DNA of 64,000 nucleotides, taken from Humisphaera borealis (lineage in GTDB: Bacteria > Planctomycetota > Phycisphaerae > Tepidisphaerales > Tepidisphaeraceae). Of the stretch, positions 46,070 to 53,094 are shown one piece after another (positions within the stretch are counted from its first letter, which is position 1; the number at the start of each line of letters is the position of its first letter). A program made the position numbers and the translations under genes. The stretch spans positions 1 to 64,000 of the forward strand of contig NZ_CP063458.1 of the NCBI RefSeq assembly GCF_015169395.1, written 5' to 3'. The notes under the pieces are model-generated. The model worked only from the letters and a program-made list of their open reading frames with translations. It did not search any database and had not been told where the DNA came from.

Positions 46070-46132
46070 GGTCCGCCTTGGCGGACGCGATGGCAGCAGA
46101 CGGGAAAGACGCGTCCGCCAAGGCGGACCCTA
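46067..46132. repeat. Family-1 palindromes, inverted pair supplying stops to two convergent genes
   Basis: A forward copy (46067-46089) gives the DUF1501 gene its TAG. A reverse copy (46110-46132) gives the DUF58 gene on the minus strand its TAG (CTA at 46130-46132). The 20 bases between make a long hairpin possible. Confidence 0.9.
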
Positions 46133-47011
46133 CGTCCGTCGCGCCAGCAGCTTTACCAGCGCCTTGTCGTACGCCTCTTCCACGAACAAATCGTGATACT
46201 CCACGTCCGTATCGGCGCACACCCGCCTGATCTTCGTCAGGTATTCGCCGATCTGCTGCTTGTAGTTCTCCCGCACGTCGGCGGGATTGATCTGCAGGCG
46301 TTCCTTGGTTTCCAGGTCTTCCAGCGTGACCATGCGGTCGTAGGGCAGGTCCAGTTCGGCGCGGTCGAGCAAGTGGATCACCATCGCCTGGTGCTTGCGG
46401 TGGCGCAGGTGCTGGAGCGCTTTGATGAACTCGTCCGGCTCGGTCCAGAGGTCGCTGATCAGAATCACCAGCGTGCGGCGGGGAAGGCGTTCGGAAAGGG
46501 CATGAAGCTGTTTCGATAGCTCGGTGCCGACGCCGGGCTTGATCGCTTCGAGGGCTTTGAAGAGCCGATCGAGGTGCGCCGCCGACGATCCCGGCGGCAG
46601 CTCGGCGGTGACCGACTCATCGACCGCGACCAGCCCGGCCAGGTCCTGCTGCTTCGACAGCAGATACGCCAGGCACGCCGCCAGGTGGCGGGCGTAGTCG
46701 ATCTTTGTCGGCGTGCCGAACGTCATCGACGCGCTCGTGTCGATGACGATCGTGGCGCGAAGGTTGGTCTCCTGCTCGAAGAGCTTGATGTAATACCGAT
46801 CGGCCCGCCCGTAGGCCCGCCAATCCATGTGCCGCACGTCGTCGCCGGCGACGTACTCACGGTGCTCGGAGAACTCGACGCTGAACCCCTTGTGCGGCGA
46901 TTTGTGCTGCCCGATGAAAAGCCCCTCAACCACCTGCCGAGCCGACAACTCCAGCCCGCTCATCCGAGCCGCGTCGGCGGGGGCGAAGTATTGGTACTTG
47001 GGGATGGGCAT
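46130..47011 (-). CDS. DUF58 protein with von Willebrand-type metal site
   Basis: A 293-residue protein of the DUF58/MoxR-associated group. The N-terminal part has the family motif EYVAGDDVRHMDWRAYGRAD. A metal-ion-dependent adhesion site starts at DTSASMTFG, with Thr and Asp residues following in ISDLW. DUF58 proteins usually work with a MoxR AAA+ ATPase in folding or maturing periplasmic or membrane proteins; none is visible in this window, though it might lie further upstream of the window's recA region. The start ATG 47011 has no strong ribosome site. The TAG stop comes from a repeat. Confidence 0.9.
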   Translation of the reverse strand: MPIPKYQYFAPADAARMSGLELSARQVVEGLFIGQHKSPHKGFSVEFSEHREYVAGDDVRHMDWRAYGRADRYYIKLFEQETNLRATIVIDTSASMTFGTPTKIDYARHLAACLAYLLSKQQDLAGLVAVDESVTAELPPGSSAAHLDRLFKALEAIKPGVGTELSKQLHALSERLPRRTLVILISDLWTEPDEFIKALQHLRHRKHQAMVIHLLDRAELDLPYDRMVTLEDLETKERLQINPADVRENYKQQIGEYLTKIRRVCADTDVEYHDLFVEEAYDKALVKLLARRT

Positions 47012-47020
47012 TCGTCAGGC

Positions 47021-47119
47021 GGAACGAATGAAGAATGAAGAACCAAGAATGAAGAACGGGGAACTGAATAGATACGACCGCTCACTGTTCTTCATGCTTT
47101 GTTCTTCATTCTCCATTCG
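47021..47119. repeat. Composite hairpin repeat between DUF58 and recA genes
   Basis: The left arm (47027-47060) is GAATGAAGAA units. The right arm (47085-47119) is TTCTTCATGCTTTGTTCTTC and TTCTCCATTC. It ends about 16 bases past the recA stop side, so it could form the recA transcript end. Confidence 0.75.
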
Positions 47120-47135
47120 AGGGTCTGCGTGGTGA

Positions 47136-48263
47136 TCACTCATCTTCCGGCGACGGCTCTTCCACCGACGACTTGACCTGTGAGATTACGCCTTTGCTTT
47201 CCAGCACCTTCGCCCGGATCTCTTCGCAGAGGTCCTTGTTCTGGTTCAGGAAGTTCTTGGAGTTCTCGCGGCCCTGGCCGAGGCGTGTCGGGCCGTAGTT
47301 GTACCAGGCACCGCTCTTCTCGACGACGTTGCTCAGCACCGCCAGGTCGATCAGGTCGCCTTCGTAGCTGATGCCGCGGTCGAACATGATGTCGAACTCG
47401 GCGTCGCGGAACGGCGGGGCGACCTTGTTCTTCACCACGCGGGCCCGCGTGCGGTTGCCGACAGCGATTTCACCTTCCTTGATGCTGCCGGTGCGGCGGA
47501 CGTCGATGCGGATGGACGAATAGAACTTCAGGGCGCGGCCGCCGGGCGTGGTTTCGGGGTTGCCGAACATCACGCCGATCTTCTCGCGCAACTGGTTGAT
47601 GAAGATGACCGTGCAGTTGCTCTTGCTGATGGCGCCGGTGAGTTTGCGCAGGGCCTGGCTCATCAGCCGGGCCTGCAGGCCGACGTGGCTGTCGCCCATT
47701 TCGCCTTCGATTTCAGCCCGCGGGATGAGGGCCGCGACCGAGTCGACAACGATGACATCCACCGCGTTGGACCGCACGAGCAGCTCGCAGATTTCCATCG
47801 CCTGTTCACCCGTGTCGGGCTGGCTGACGAGCAGGTCGTCGAGCTTCACGCCGAGCCGCTTGGCCCAGGAGGGGTCGAGCGCGTGCTCGGCGTCGATAAA
47901 CGCCGCCACGCCGCCGGACTTCTGACAGCTGGCGATGATGTGCAGGGTGAGGGTCGTCTTACCGGATGATTCCGGGCCGAAGATCTCGACCACGCGCCCC
48001 TTGGGGATGCCGGTGCCGCCGAGCGCGATGTCGAGCGACAGCGAGCCGGTGGGGATGCCTTCGAGGACCTTGGGCTGGTCGTCCAGCTTCATGACGGCAC
48101 CCTTGCCGAACTGCTTTTCGATCTGCTGAACGGCGCGGGAGAGCGCCGAGTCGCGGGCAGGGTCGCGCGGGATGCTGGTCGCGTCCTGGCCGTTGACCTT
48201 GTGGTTGGTGTCGTTGGAGGGACGGGAAGAACGGGACTCACGATCTGCAGTGGCCTTGGCCAT
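47136..48263 (-). CDS. recA: Recombinase RecA
   Basis: A 375-residue DNA recombinase for homologous repair and SOS induction. A ~45-residue Ser/Asn-rich start leads to Walker A (GPESSGKTT), Walker B ([11 protein letters not shown]), loop L1 ([20 protein letters not shown]) and L2 ([20 protein letters not shown]). The C-terminal Glu-rich tail ([11 protein letters not shown]) is typical. The start ATG 48263 is set by AAGGAA about 8 bases upstream; the open frame runs 118 codons further up, but without a domain or RBS. The 5' leader is long, and two CCGAACA direct repeats are at 48502-48523 (minus strand). Confidence 0.97.
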   Translation of the reverse strand: MAKATADRESRSSRPSNDTNHKVNGQDATSIPRDPARDSALSRAVQQIEKQFGKGAVMKLDDQPKVLEGIPTGSLSLDIALGGTGIPKGRVVEIFGPESSGKTTLTLHIIASCQKSGGVAAFIDAEHALDPSWAKRLGVKLDDLLVSQPDTGEQAMEICELLVRSNAVDVIVVDSVAALIPRAEIEGEMGDSHVGLQARLMSQALRKLTGAISKSNCTVIFINQLREKIGVMFGNPETTPGGRALKFYSSIRIDVRRTGSIKEGEIAVGNRTRARVVKNKVAPPFRDAEFDIMFDRGISYEGDLIDLAVLSNVVEKSGAWYNYGPTRLGQGRENSKNFLNQNKDLCEEIRAKVLESKGVISQVKSSVEEPSPEDE

Positions 48264-48819
48264 GGCAGGATTCCTTTCGGTCGCCGGGTATGTTGGACAG
48301 CCGGCGAAAGGGCGACATTCGGGGCGTGTTGAATCGTTCGGGAGACCGCGTCTGACGCGGAAAACCGGAACACACGCCAGACGACATCGCCCGGCAGGTG
48401 GCTTGGGTGTGGCGGGCCAAAACAGCCCTGATCCACGTGCGGCGTAAGGGTTAAAAACCCACTCGCCGCGGCCGAACTCGACGGAAGCCACCCACCGTCC
48501 CTGTTCGGCCATTGTTTGTTCGGTTAGAGTACGGAAGAGGCTTGAGAAAATCAAGAAGCGAGATGCGATTTTTTTGCGGCTCGGTTGCTCTCTAATCGCT
48601 AACCATGTGCTAACCATGTCTTGTCGCGATCCTGGCCATCACCCCGTTCAGGAGCCGACGCGGACGTGAGTTGCGCATGACCTTCGCAATGCACTTGAGG
48701 AAATCGCCGGGTCTCGATAGGGTCGCATTCGCGCAGTAGGTCGAATCTCAGTCGAATCGCACACGTCCATTGGTAGACGTGATCGTCGGAACTATCTCCG
48801 GTCATGCAAGGGTATTCAT
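48264..48819. other. recA upstream region
   Basis: No gene is supported in 556 bases. On the minus strand, TTGATT and TACTCT with 17 bases between (about 48525-48555) could be a recA promoter. Downstream of it are two CCGAACA direct repeats (48502-48508 and 48517-48523). A run of T (about 48569-48575) sits upstream of that. No small RNA or ORF could be identified. Confidence 0.4.
48502..48523 (-). promoter_or_regulatory. Direct repeats upstream of recA (possible SOS or other operator)
   Basis: CCGAACA occurs twice with a start-to-start distance of 15 bases, just after the putative recA -10 box. The alphaproteobacterial LexA site is GAAC-N7-GAAC; here the spacing is GAAC-N11-GAAC, so this is only suggestive. 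Confidence 0.3.
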
Positions 48820-49281
48820 ATGACGTCTCGTTTCCGTTTGCTCGTCGCGGTGTCGGTTGTTTGTCTGTCGATCGGTTCGGCGTTCGACGATGGTCGTTGG
48901 TCGGCTGCCGCGGTCGCGGCGGATAAGCCCCCGGCTCCCGCGCCCGCCGAGGAAATCCCGGTGCTCGCGGTGACCGACGTTGCCGCCATCAAGGCCGCGG
49001 AGGGAAAGAAGGTCACCGTCGAAGGCACGGTTCAGACGGCCGCCTGGAGCAAGACCGGCAAAGTGCTGAACGTGACGTTCGCCGACGCCGGCGAGAACGG
49101 CTTTCTGGCCGCCGCCTTCTCGAAGTACAAGGAAGCGCTCGACGCCGCCTTCGAAGGGGACGTCGCCAAGGCGCTGACGGGCAAAAAGGTCAAGGTCACC
49201 GGCACGGTCAAGATGTTCAAGGACCGCCCGGAGATCATGATCGAGAAGCCGGAGCAGGTGGTGGTGGTCCCGGCGTCGTGA
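48820..49281 (+). CDS. Exported OB-like protein
   Basis: A 153-residue exported protein. Signal peptide at about 1-35 (LLVAVSVVCLSIGSAF). The mature part has the strand order of a small OB-fold domain (KKVTVEGTVQTAAWSKTGKV; NVTFADAGENGFLAAAFSK; GKKVKVTGTVKMFKDRPEIM; PEQVVVVPAS). This resembles bOB-fold and 'nucleic-acid-binding OB' annotations, but no binding partner is known. The gene is convergent with the PfkB kinase, with only 5 bases between stops. It is similar in style to the OB-like C-terminus of the kinase at 10097. Confidence 0.72.
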   Translation: MTSRFRLLVAVSVVCLSIGSAFDDGRWSAAAVAADKPPAPAPAEEIPVLAVTDVAAIKAAEGKKVTVEGTVQTAAWSKTGKVLNVTFADAGENGFLAAAFSKYKEALDAAFEGDVAKALTGKKVKVTGTVKMFKDRPEIMIEKPEQVVVVPAS

Positions 49282-49286
49282 TGTGT

Positions 49287-50189
49287 TCAGAAACTCATCG
49301 CCTGCTTGAACGCATGCCACCGATCGTCGATCGCCTCGCGGTTGATCGCCTGCAATCCGCCTAATGAAAAGTCGGCGATCGTGTGGCTCGCGACGACCGT
49401 GCCGAACGCCATGGCGCGTTTGATCGTCGCCGGGTTGAAGCTGCCCTGTGTTGCGAGGTAGCCCATCATGCCTCCGGCGAAGCTGTCGCCGGCGCCGGTG
49501 GGGTCGACGACCTTTTCTGCCGGGAAGGCCGGCAGCACGAACACGTCGCGGTCGCTGACCAGCATGCTGCCGTGCTCGCCTTTCTTGATGACGACAAACT
49601 TGGGGCCGAGCTTCAGCACGTCCTTGGCGGCTTCGATGAGGTTCTTCTTTTCCGTCAGCAGCCGGGCTTCGCCGTCGTTCAGCACCAGGCCATGAATCTT
49701 GCCGAGCAGCTTCACCAGCTCGTGCCGCTCGGTGGAGATCCAGAGGTTCATCGTGTCGGCGATCACGAGTCTGGGGTCCTTCATGCTCGCCAGCATCTGC
49801 TGCTGCAACGCCGGGTGGGTGTTGGCGAGGAAGACGTACTTGCTGTCGAGGAACTGCTCGGGAATCTTGGGGGCACGCTCGGCGAGCACGTTCAGGTCGA
49901 CCTCGACCGTCACCGCCTCGTTCATGTTCTCGACGTAAGACCCGTGCCAGCGGAAGGTCTTGCTGCCCTTGCGGATTTCCAAGCCGCTGGTGTCGATGTC
50001 CCGGCCGTCGAAGACCTTCAGCAGGTCGCGCGGGCAGTCTTCGCCGACCGCGCCGATCAGGCGGACGTGGGTGAAGAACGAAGCCGCGTACGAGAAGTAG
50101 ACGGCCGAGCCGCCGATGACGTCGTCGCGCTTGCCGAAGGGGGTTTCGACGGTATCAATTCCGAAAGAGCCGGTGACGAGTAGGGACAT
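49287..50189 (-). CDS. PfkB-family carbohydrate kinase
   Basis: A 300-residue sugar or nucleoside kinase. The N-terminus has the GG-type glycine motif (GSFGIDTVET, DDVIGGSAVYFSYAASFF). The C-terminal signature is DPTGAGDSFAGGMMGYLA, with the catalytic Asp. Central parts (IVADTMNLWISTERHELVKL) match ribokinase-like sugar kinases. It phosphorylates a sugar or a nucleoside such as adenosine with ATP; the substrate cannot be told. The start ATG 50189 gives a full domain. It is a single gene. Confidence 0.92.
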   Translation of the reverse strand: MSLLVTGSFGIDTVETPFGKRDDVIGGSAVYFSYAASFFTHVRLIGAVGEDCPRDLLKVFDGRDIDTSGLEIRKGSKTFRWHGSYVENMNEAVTVEVDLNVLAERAPKIPEQFLDSKYVFLANTHPALQQQMLASMKDPRLVIADTMNLWISTERHELVKLLGKIHGLVLNDGEARLLTEKKNLIEAAKDVLKLGPKFVVIKKGEHGSMLVSDRDVFVLPAFPAEKVVDPTGAGDSFAGGMMGYLATQGSFNPATIKRAMAFGTVVASHTIADFSLGGLQAINREAIDDRWHAFKQAMSF

Positions 50190-50309
50190 GGGGGAGAGGA
50201 TTAATGGGGAAGACGCGAGGGGTCAAGGATTCGGGAAGAAGTTTGTCCACGAATGCACGCGAATGGTCACGAATGAAGACGCGGGAAGATCGCAAAGGCG
50301 GCGCAATCC

Positions 50310-50408
50310 GTGACACGGGCTTCCAGCCCGTGCGCGATGCGTTGTGATTAGAAAAGTGAGCGATTGCCGACTTCAACGTCGCCCGCACGGGCTGGAAGCC
50401 CGTGTCAC
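50310..50408. repeat. Family-3 24-bp perfect inverted repeat
   Basis: The arms GTGACACGGGCTTCCAGCCC-type (50310-50333) and GCACGGGCTGGAAGCCCGTG-type (50385-50408) are exact complements with a 51-base loop. The right arm contains the TGA stop codon (50405-50407) of the DinB gene. Confidence 0.9.
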
Positions 50409-50944
50409 TGACGCCGCTCTTCTTTTGCGTCGACGGGCCATTCGTTCAAACCGAGATGCTGCCGTTCCCAGCTCAGGGCGTCGCCTTCGATGAGGTTCTT
50501 CACGCCGAGCCGCCTCAGGATATAGAGGCACTGAGCCCTGTGGTGCATGCCGTGCGTGGCGAGATGGACAAGGCCTGCGCCCAGCGGCTTTCGATGGGGA
50601 GGATTGTCCAGGTAGTCGACGAAATCTGCATTTTCCCTGCCCTGTTCGGAGACGGCTCGGCCCAGCGACAGCAGTTCATCCGCGACGATATCCAGGCGGG
50701 CGAGCAGGCCTGCGACGCTGTCGGGTGACGGGGCGGTCGTCGCGGCGGCCCGCTGCGGACGGTCGCTCATCAGGTCAAACCAGCATTCCATGTTGCCAAC
50801 GATGTGTGAAAACGTCCGTCGAAGCGTGCGGTGGCCGATATCGAACTCGCGATCCAAGTCCGCGTCGCTGAGGTTGGCGGACAGCGACAGCAGCGCCCGC
50901 GTGGTCCAGGCGTCGTGATGGAGCAGGCGTTCGAGGATTGTCAT
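50405..50944 (-). CDS. DinB-family protein
   Basis: A 179-residue four-helix-bundle protein. MTILERLLHHDAWTTRALLSL starts like DinB proteins. Metal-binding His residues are in FSHIVGNMECW and LVHLATHGMHHRAQCLYIL. The family is divalent-metal dependent; some members conjugate bacillithiol or mycothiol, others have no known role. Its stop codon lies inside the family-3 inverted repeat. It is divergent in sequence from the DinB-like protein at 7584. Confidence 0.9.
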   Translation of the reverse strand: MTILERLLHHDAWTTRALLSLSANLSDADLDREFDIGHRTLRRTFSHIVGNMECWFDLMSDRPQRAAATTAPSPDSVAGLLARLDIVADELLSLGRAVSEQGRENADFVDYLDNPPHRKPLGAGLVHLATHGMHHRAQCLYILRRLGVKNLIEGDALSWERQHLGLNEWPVDAKEERRQ

Positions 50945-51041
50945 CGGGGTGCCCTCGTCCGGGGCGCGTCCTTCCCACGGACAGCTGTCCGTGGGCGTAT
51001 TGCTTCCTCGCGGACGTAGTACCTCCGCGGCGCTGGGACGC

Positions 51042-51413
51042 TCAGCTCTGCCCGGGCAACTGCCGGATTTTCACGCGGGTTTCGGTGACGGTGTACATGC
51101 GACCGGGCGTGAGCCGCTTGTACCGCTCGAAGAGCCGATCGACGGCGTCGTCCTGTTCGATATCGCCGCCTGCAAGTTGCAGGAAGACCAGTGACCGGTC
51201 GAACTTCACCGGCGTCTGGAACGGCGCATCGGCCATCTCGGCGTCGGTGGTCAGGACGTCCACCTGCGCCTTGTGGCAGGCGGCGAAAAATTCGATCGGC
51301 AGGCCGTCCGGGGCGATCTTGGCCTCTTCGGCCGAGACGACCTTGTGACCGTGACGAAGCAGCGCTTCGGCGATGGCGGGGCTGGCGGTGGTTCCGTGGA
51401 TGATGAAACGCAT
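51042..51413 (-). CDS. Small protein with PIN-like (DUF5615-type) features
   Basis: A 123-residue cytoplasmic protein. The start MRFIIHGTTASPAIAEALLRHGHKVVSAEE and the segment VDVLTTDAEMADAPF follow the pattern of DUF5615 / Mut7-C PIN-like proteins, with an Asp in the second acidic position. The first catalytic Asp expected right at the N-terminus is not present (Gly/Thr-rich instead), so nuclease activity is doubtful. No antitoxin-like partner gene is adjacent. It is flanked by composite hairpins on the upstream side. Confidence 0.6.
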   Translation of the reverse strand: MRFIIHGTTASPAIAEALLRHGHKVVSAEEAKIAPDGLPIEFFAACHKAQVDVLTTDAEMADAPFQTPVKFDRSLVFLQLAGGDIEQDDAVDRLFERYKRLTPGRMYTVTETRVKIRQLPGQS

Positions 51414-51430
51414 GGGGGTGAGGAGAAGAG

Positions 51431-51523
51431 AGAAGTCGGGAGTCGGGAGTCGGAAGCAAGGAGGGTTAGACCGAGAGGATTTCTATCCAACTCCTGACTT
51501 CCAGCTTCTGACTCCTGACTTCG
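51431..51523. repeat. Composite hairpin repeat (unit GAAGTCGGGAGTCGG)
   Basis: The left arm (51431-51460) has GAAGTCGGGAGTCGGGAGTC. The right arm (51489-51523) has CTCCTGACTTCCAGCTTCTG and more. The unit is close to the gspI-gspJ hairpin at 31936. It lies between the orphan at 51042 and the PNPOx-like gene. Confidence 0.75.
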
Positions 51524-51530
51524 AATCCGT

Positions 51531-52088
51531 TCACGGATTCAATTCCGCCGCCGCGCTCCACTTCCCCGCCAGCATCCAGCGGCGGCGGCGGTGGGGGTGG
51601 ACGGTCAGTTGCAGGTGCTCGACCCTCCGGGGCCGAACGACGATCAGTTCAAAATTGGCCGGCGGCGGCGCGTCGGCGGGGGCTTCCAGCCGAAACGACT
51701 CCGGCGGATCGATCTTTCTCGCCCCCGGCGCCGGCCAGAAGAAGAGCGCCCGGGCGGCGGGGGACATCTGCTGCCAGATTTCCGGCCGCAGCGGGTCGGG
51801 CGGCGAGCCGCCGGTCACGCGGGCCGCACCCAGGATGCGGAACTGCTCCCGCAGCGTCGGCAGCCAGAAGACGACCTCCGCCTGCGGGCTGGCCTTGATC
51901 TGGTCGTTCTTCTCGCTTCGGCTGTCGGAGACGATCAGCACGTTGCCGTCGTCGCCCACCCGGCGGCAGACGACCGTTCGGGCGCGGGGCGCGCCGCTGC
52001 GATCGACGGTCGCCAGCGTCGCCAGTTGCGGCTTGTCCCCAAACTCACGGGACAACGCCGATTGAAGCTCACCGATCCATTCACTCAT
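51531..52088 (-). CDS. Pyridoxamine 5'-phosphate oxidase-family (FMN split-barrel) protein
   Basis: A 185-residue flavin-binding protein. It has the PNPOx-like order: LATLATVDRSGAPRARTVVC near the start, then VLIVSDSRSEKNDQIKASPQ (phosphate-binding), VFWLPTLREQFRILGAARV in the centre and GKWSAAAELNP at the C-terminus. It resembles Pyridox_oxase_2 (Alr4036-like) proteins more than true PdxH, so the substrate is uncertain. The start ATG 52088 gives the full domain. It is divergent from the methyltransferase at 52278, with a hairpin between. Confidence 0.88.
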   Translation of the reverse strand: MSEWIGELQSALSREFGDKPQLATLATVDRSGAPRARTVVCRRVGDDGNVLIVSDSRSEKNDQIKASPQAEVVFWLPTLREQFRILGAARVTGGSPPDPLRPEIWQQMSPAARALFFWPAPGARKIDPPESFRLEAPADAPPPANFELIVVRPRRVEHLQLTVHPHRRRRWMLAGKWSAAAELNP

Positions 52089-52177
52089 AAAGGCACGTCA
52101 GTTTTGCCGACCGGACTCAGGGCGCAAGGGGAGGTAGTATGCGGATCAGCGGGCGGAGGGCAAACGACTGCTTGAAT

Positions 52178-52266
52178 GTGGAAGGTCGATAGTCGATGGT
52201 CGGAAAGACAGATTAATCGTCAGGCTTCGCCAGAATCGACAATCCACGATCTACATTCGACAATCG
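52178..52266. repeat. Composite hairpin repeat (unit GTCGATAGTCGATGG)
   Basis: The left arm (52178-52206) has AAGGTCGATAGTCGATGGTC. The right arm (52232-52266) has AATCGACAATCCACGATC and ATTCGACAATCG. It ends 11 bases before the methyltransferase ATG. Confidence 0.75.
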
Positions 52267-52277
52267 TCTCCCACTCC

Positions 52278-52892
52278 ATGCCCGACCCCATTCCTCCCTA
52301 TCTCGAACCCTACCGCAAGGCCGCCAAAACCTACGGCGACGGCTTCAAATCCCTGCTCTGGGCCAGTCCGCAGACGCAGGCGGTGCGGTTTGATGTGATC
52401 GCCGACATCGTCGATGTCCACGGCCGGCTCGTCTGCGATGTGGGCTGCGGGCGGGCGGATTTGCTGGATTTCCTGCATCGCAGGAAAATCCGTCCGTTGG
52501 ATTACACCGGTATCGAGGCGGTGGAAGAGCTCGCTGCCGCCGCCGAGCGTAAGGCAGACAAAACGGTTCGCATCATCCGCGGGGATTTCATCGTCGAGCC
52601 GGTACGATTGTTCGTCGGGGCCGAGGTCGTCGTCTTCAGCGGCTCGCTCAATACGATCTCCGACTTCGGGTTCTACCAGTCGCTGCGGCGGGGTTTCGAA
52701 GCGACGGCCTGGGCGCTGGTTTTCAACTTCCTCTGCTCCACCGAACTGGCCGGTGCCGATCACCTATACTGGCGGACGAGGCGGGATGTCGAGCAGTTCG
52801 TGCGGACGCTCGGCGCGAAAGAAATTCGCGTGCGCGACGACTACCTTGACGGCGATTGCACGATCGCGGTCATGAAGGAAGACCCCGGGTGA
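52278..52892 (+). CDS. Class I SAM-dependent methyltransferase
   Basis: A 204-residue protein with a Rossmann-type SAM site: motif I is LVCDVGCGRADLLDFL, an acidic end of strand 2 is in DYTGIEAVEEL, and VVVFSGSLNTISD is motif IV-like. The C-terminal part is beta-rich. The substrate is not known. ATG 52278 is used; the open frame upstream is the hairpin repeat. The flanking sequence 52893-53094 has no recognised feature. Confidence 0.88.
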   Translation: MPDPIPPYLEPYRKAAKTYGDGFKSLLWASPQTQAVRFDVIADIVDVHGRLVCDVGCGRADLLDFLHRRKIRPLDYTGIEAVEELAAAAERKADKTVRIIRGDFIVEPVRLFVGAEVVVFSGSLNTISDFGFYQSLRRGFEATAWALVFNFLCSTELAGADHLYWRTRRDVEQFVRTLGAKEIRVRDDYLDGDCTIAVMKEDPG

Positions 52893-53094
52893 ACGCCAAA
52901 AGGCTTCCACCGCGTCTGTAGCACCGGCCAGAACCGACCGTGACATTGGATCCGCCGCAATAGACGTCGCCTATAAGCGGCATTGCCGCCAAAAAGCAGG
53001 TTCCTCCCTAACGCCGGGCCTTACGCGGAGTATCGACGGGTGAGAAGTTCGCTTACGTTGAACCGCAGTGCGCCGTAACCGTATGGATTGCAGC

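Noticed and set aside
48264-48617. A 118-codon in-frame extension of recA upstream
   Set aside because: It lacks similarity to RecA N-termini and a ribosome site, and a good ribosome site precedes ATG 48263.
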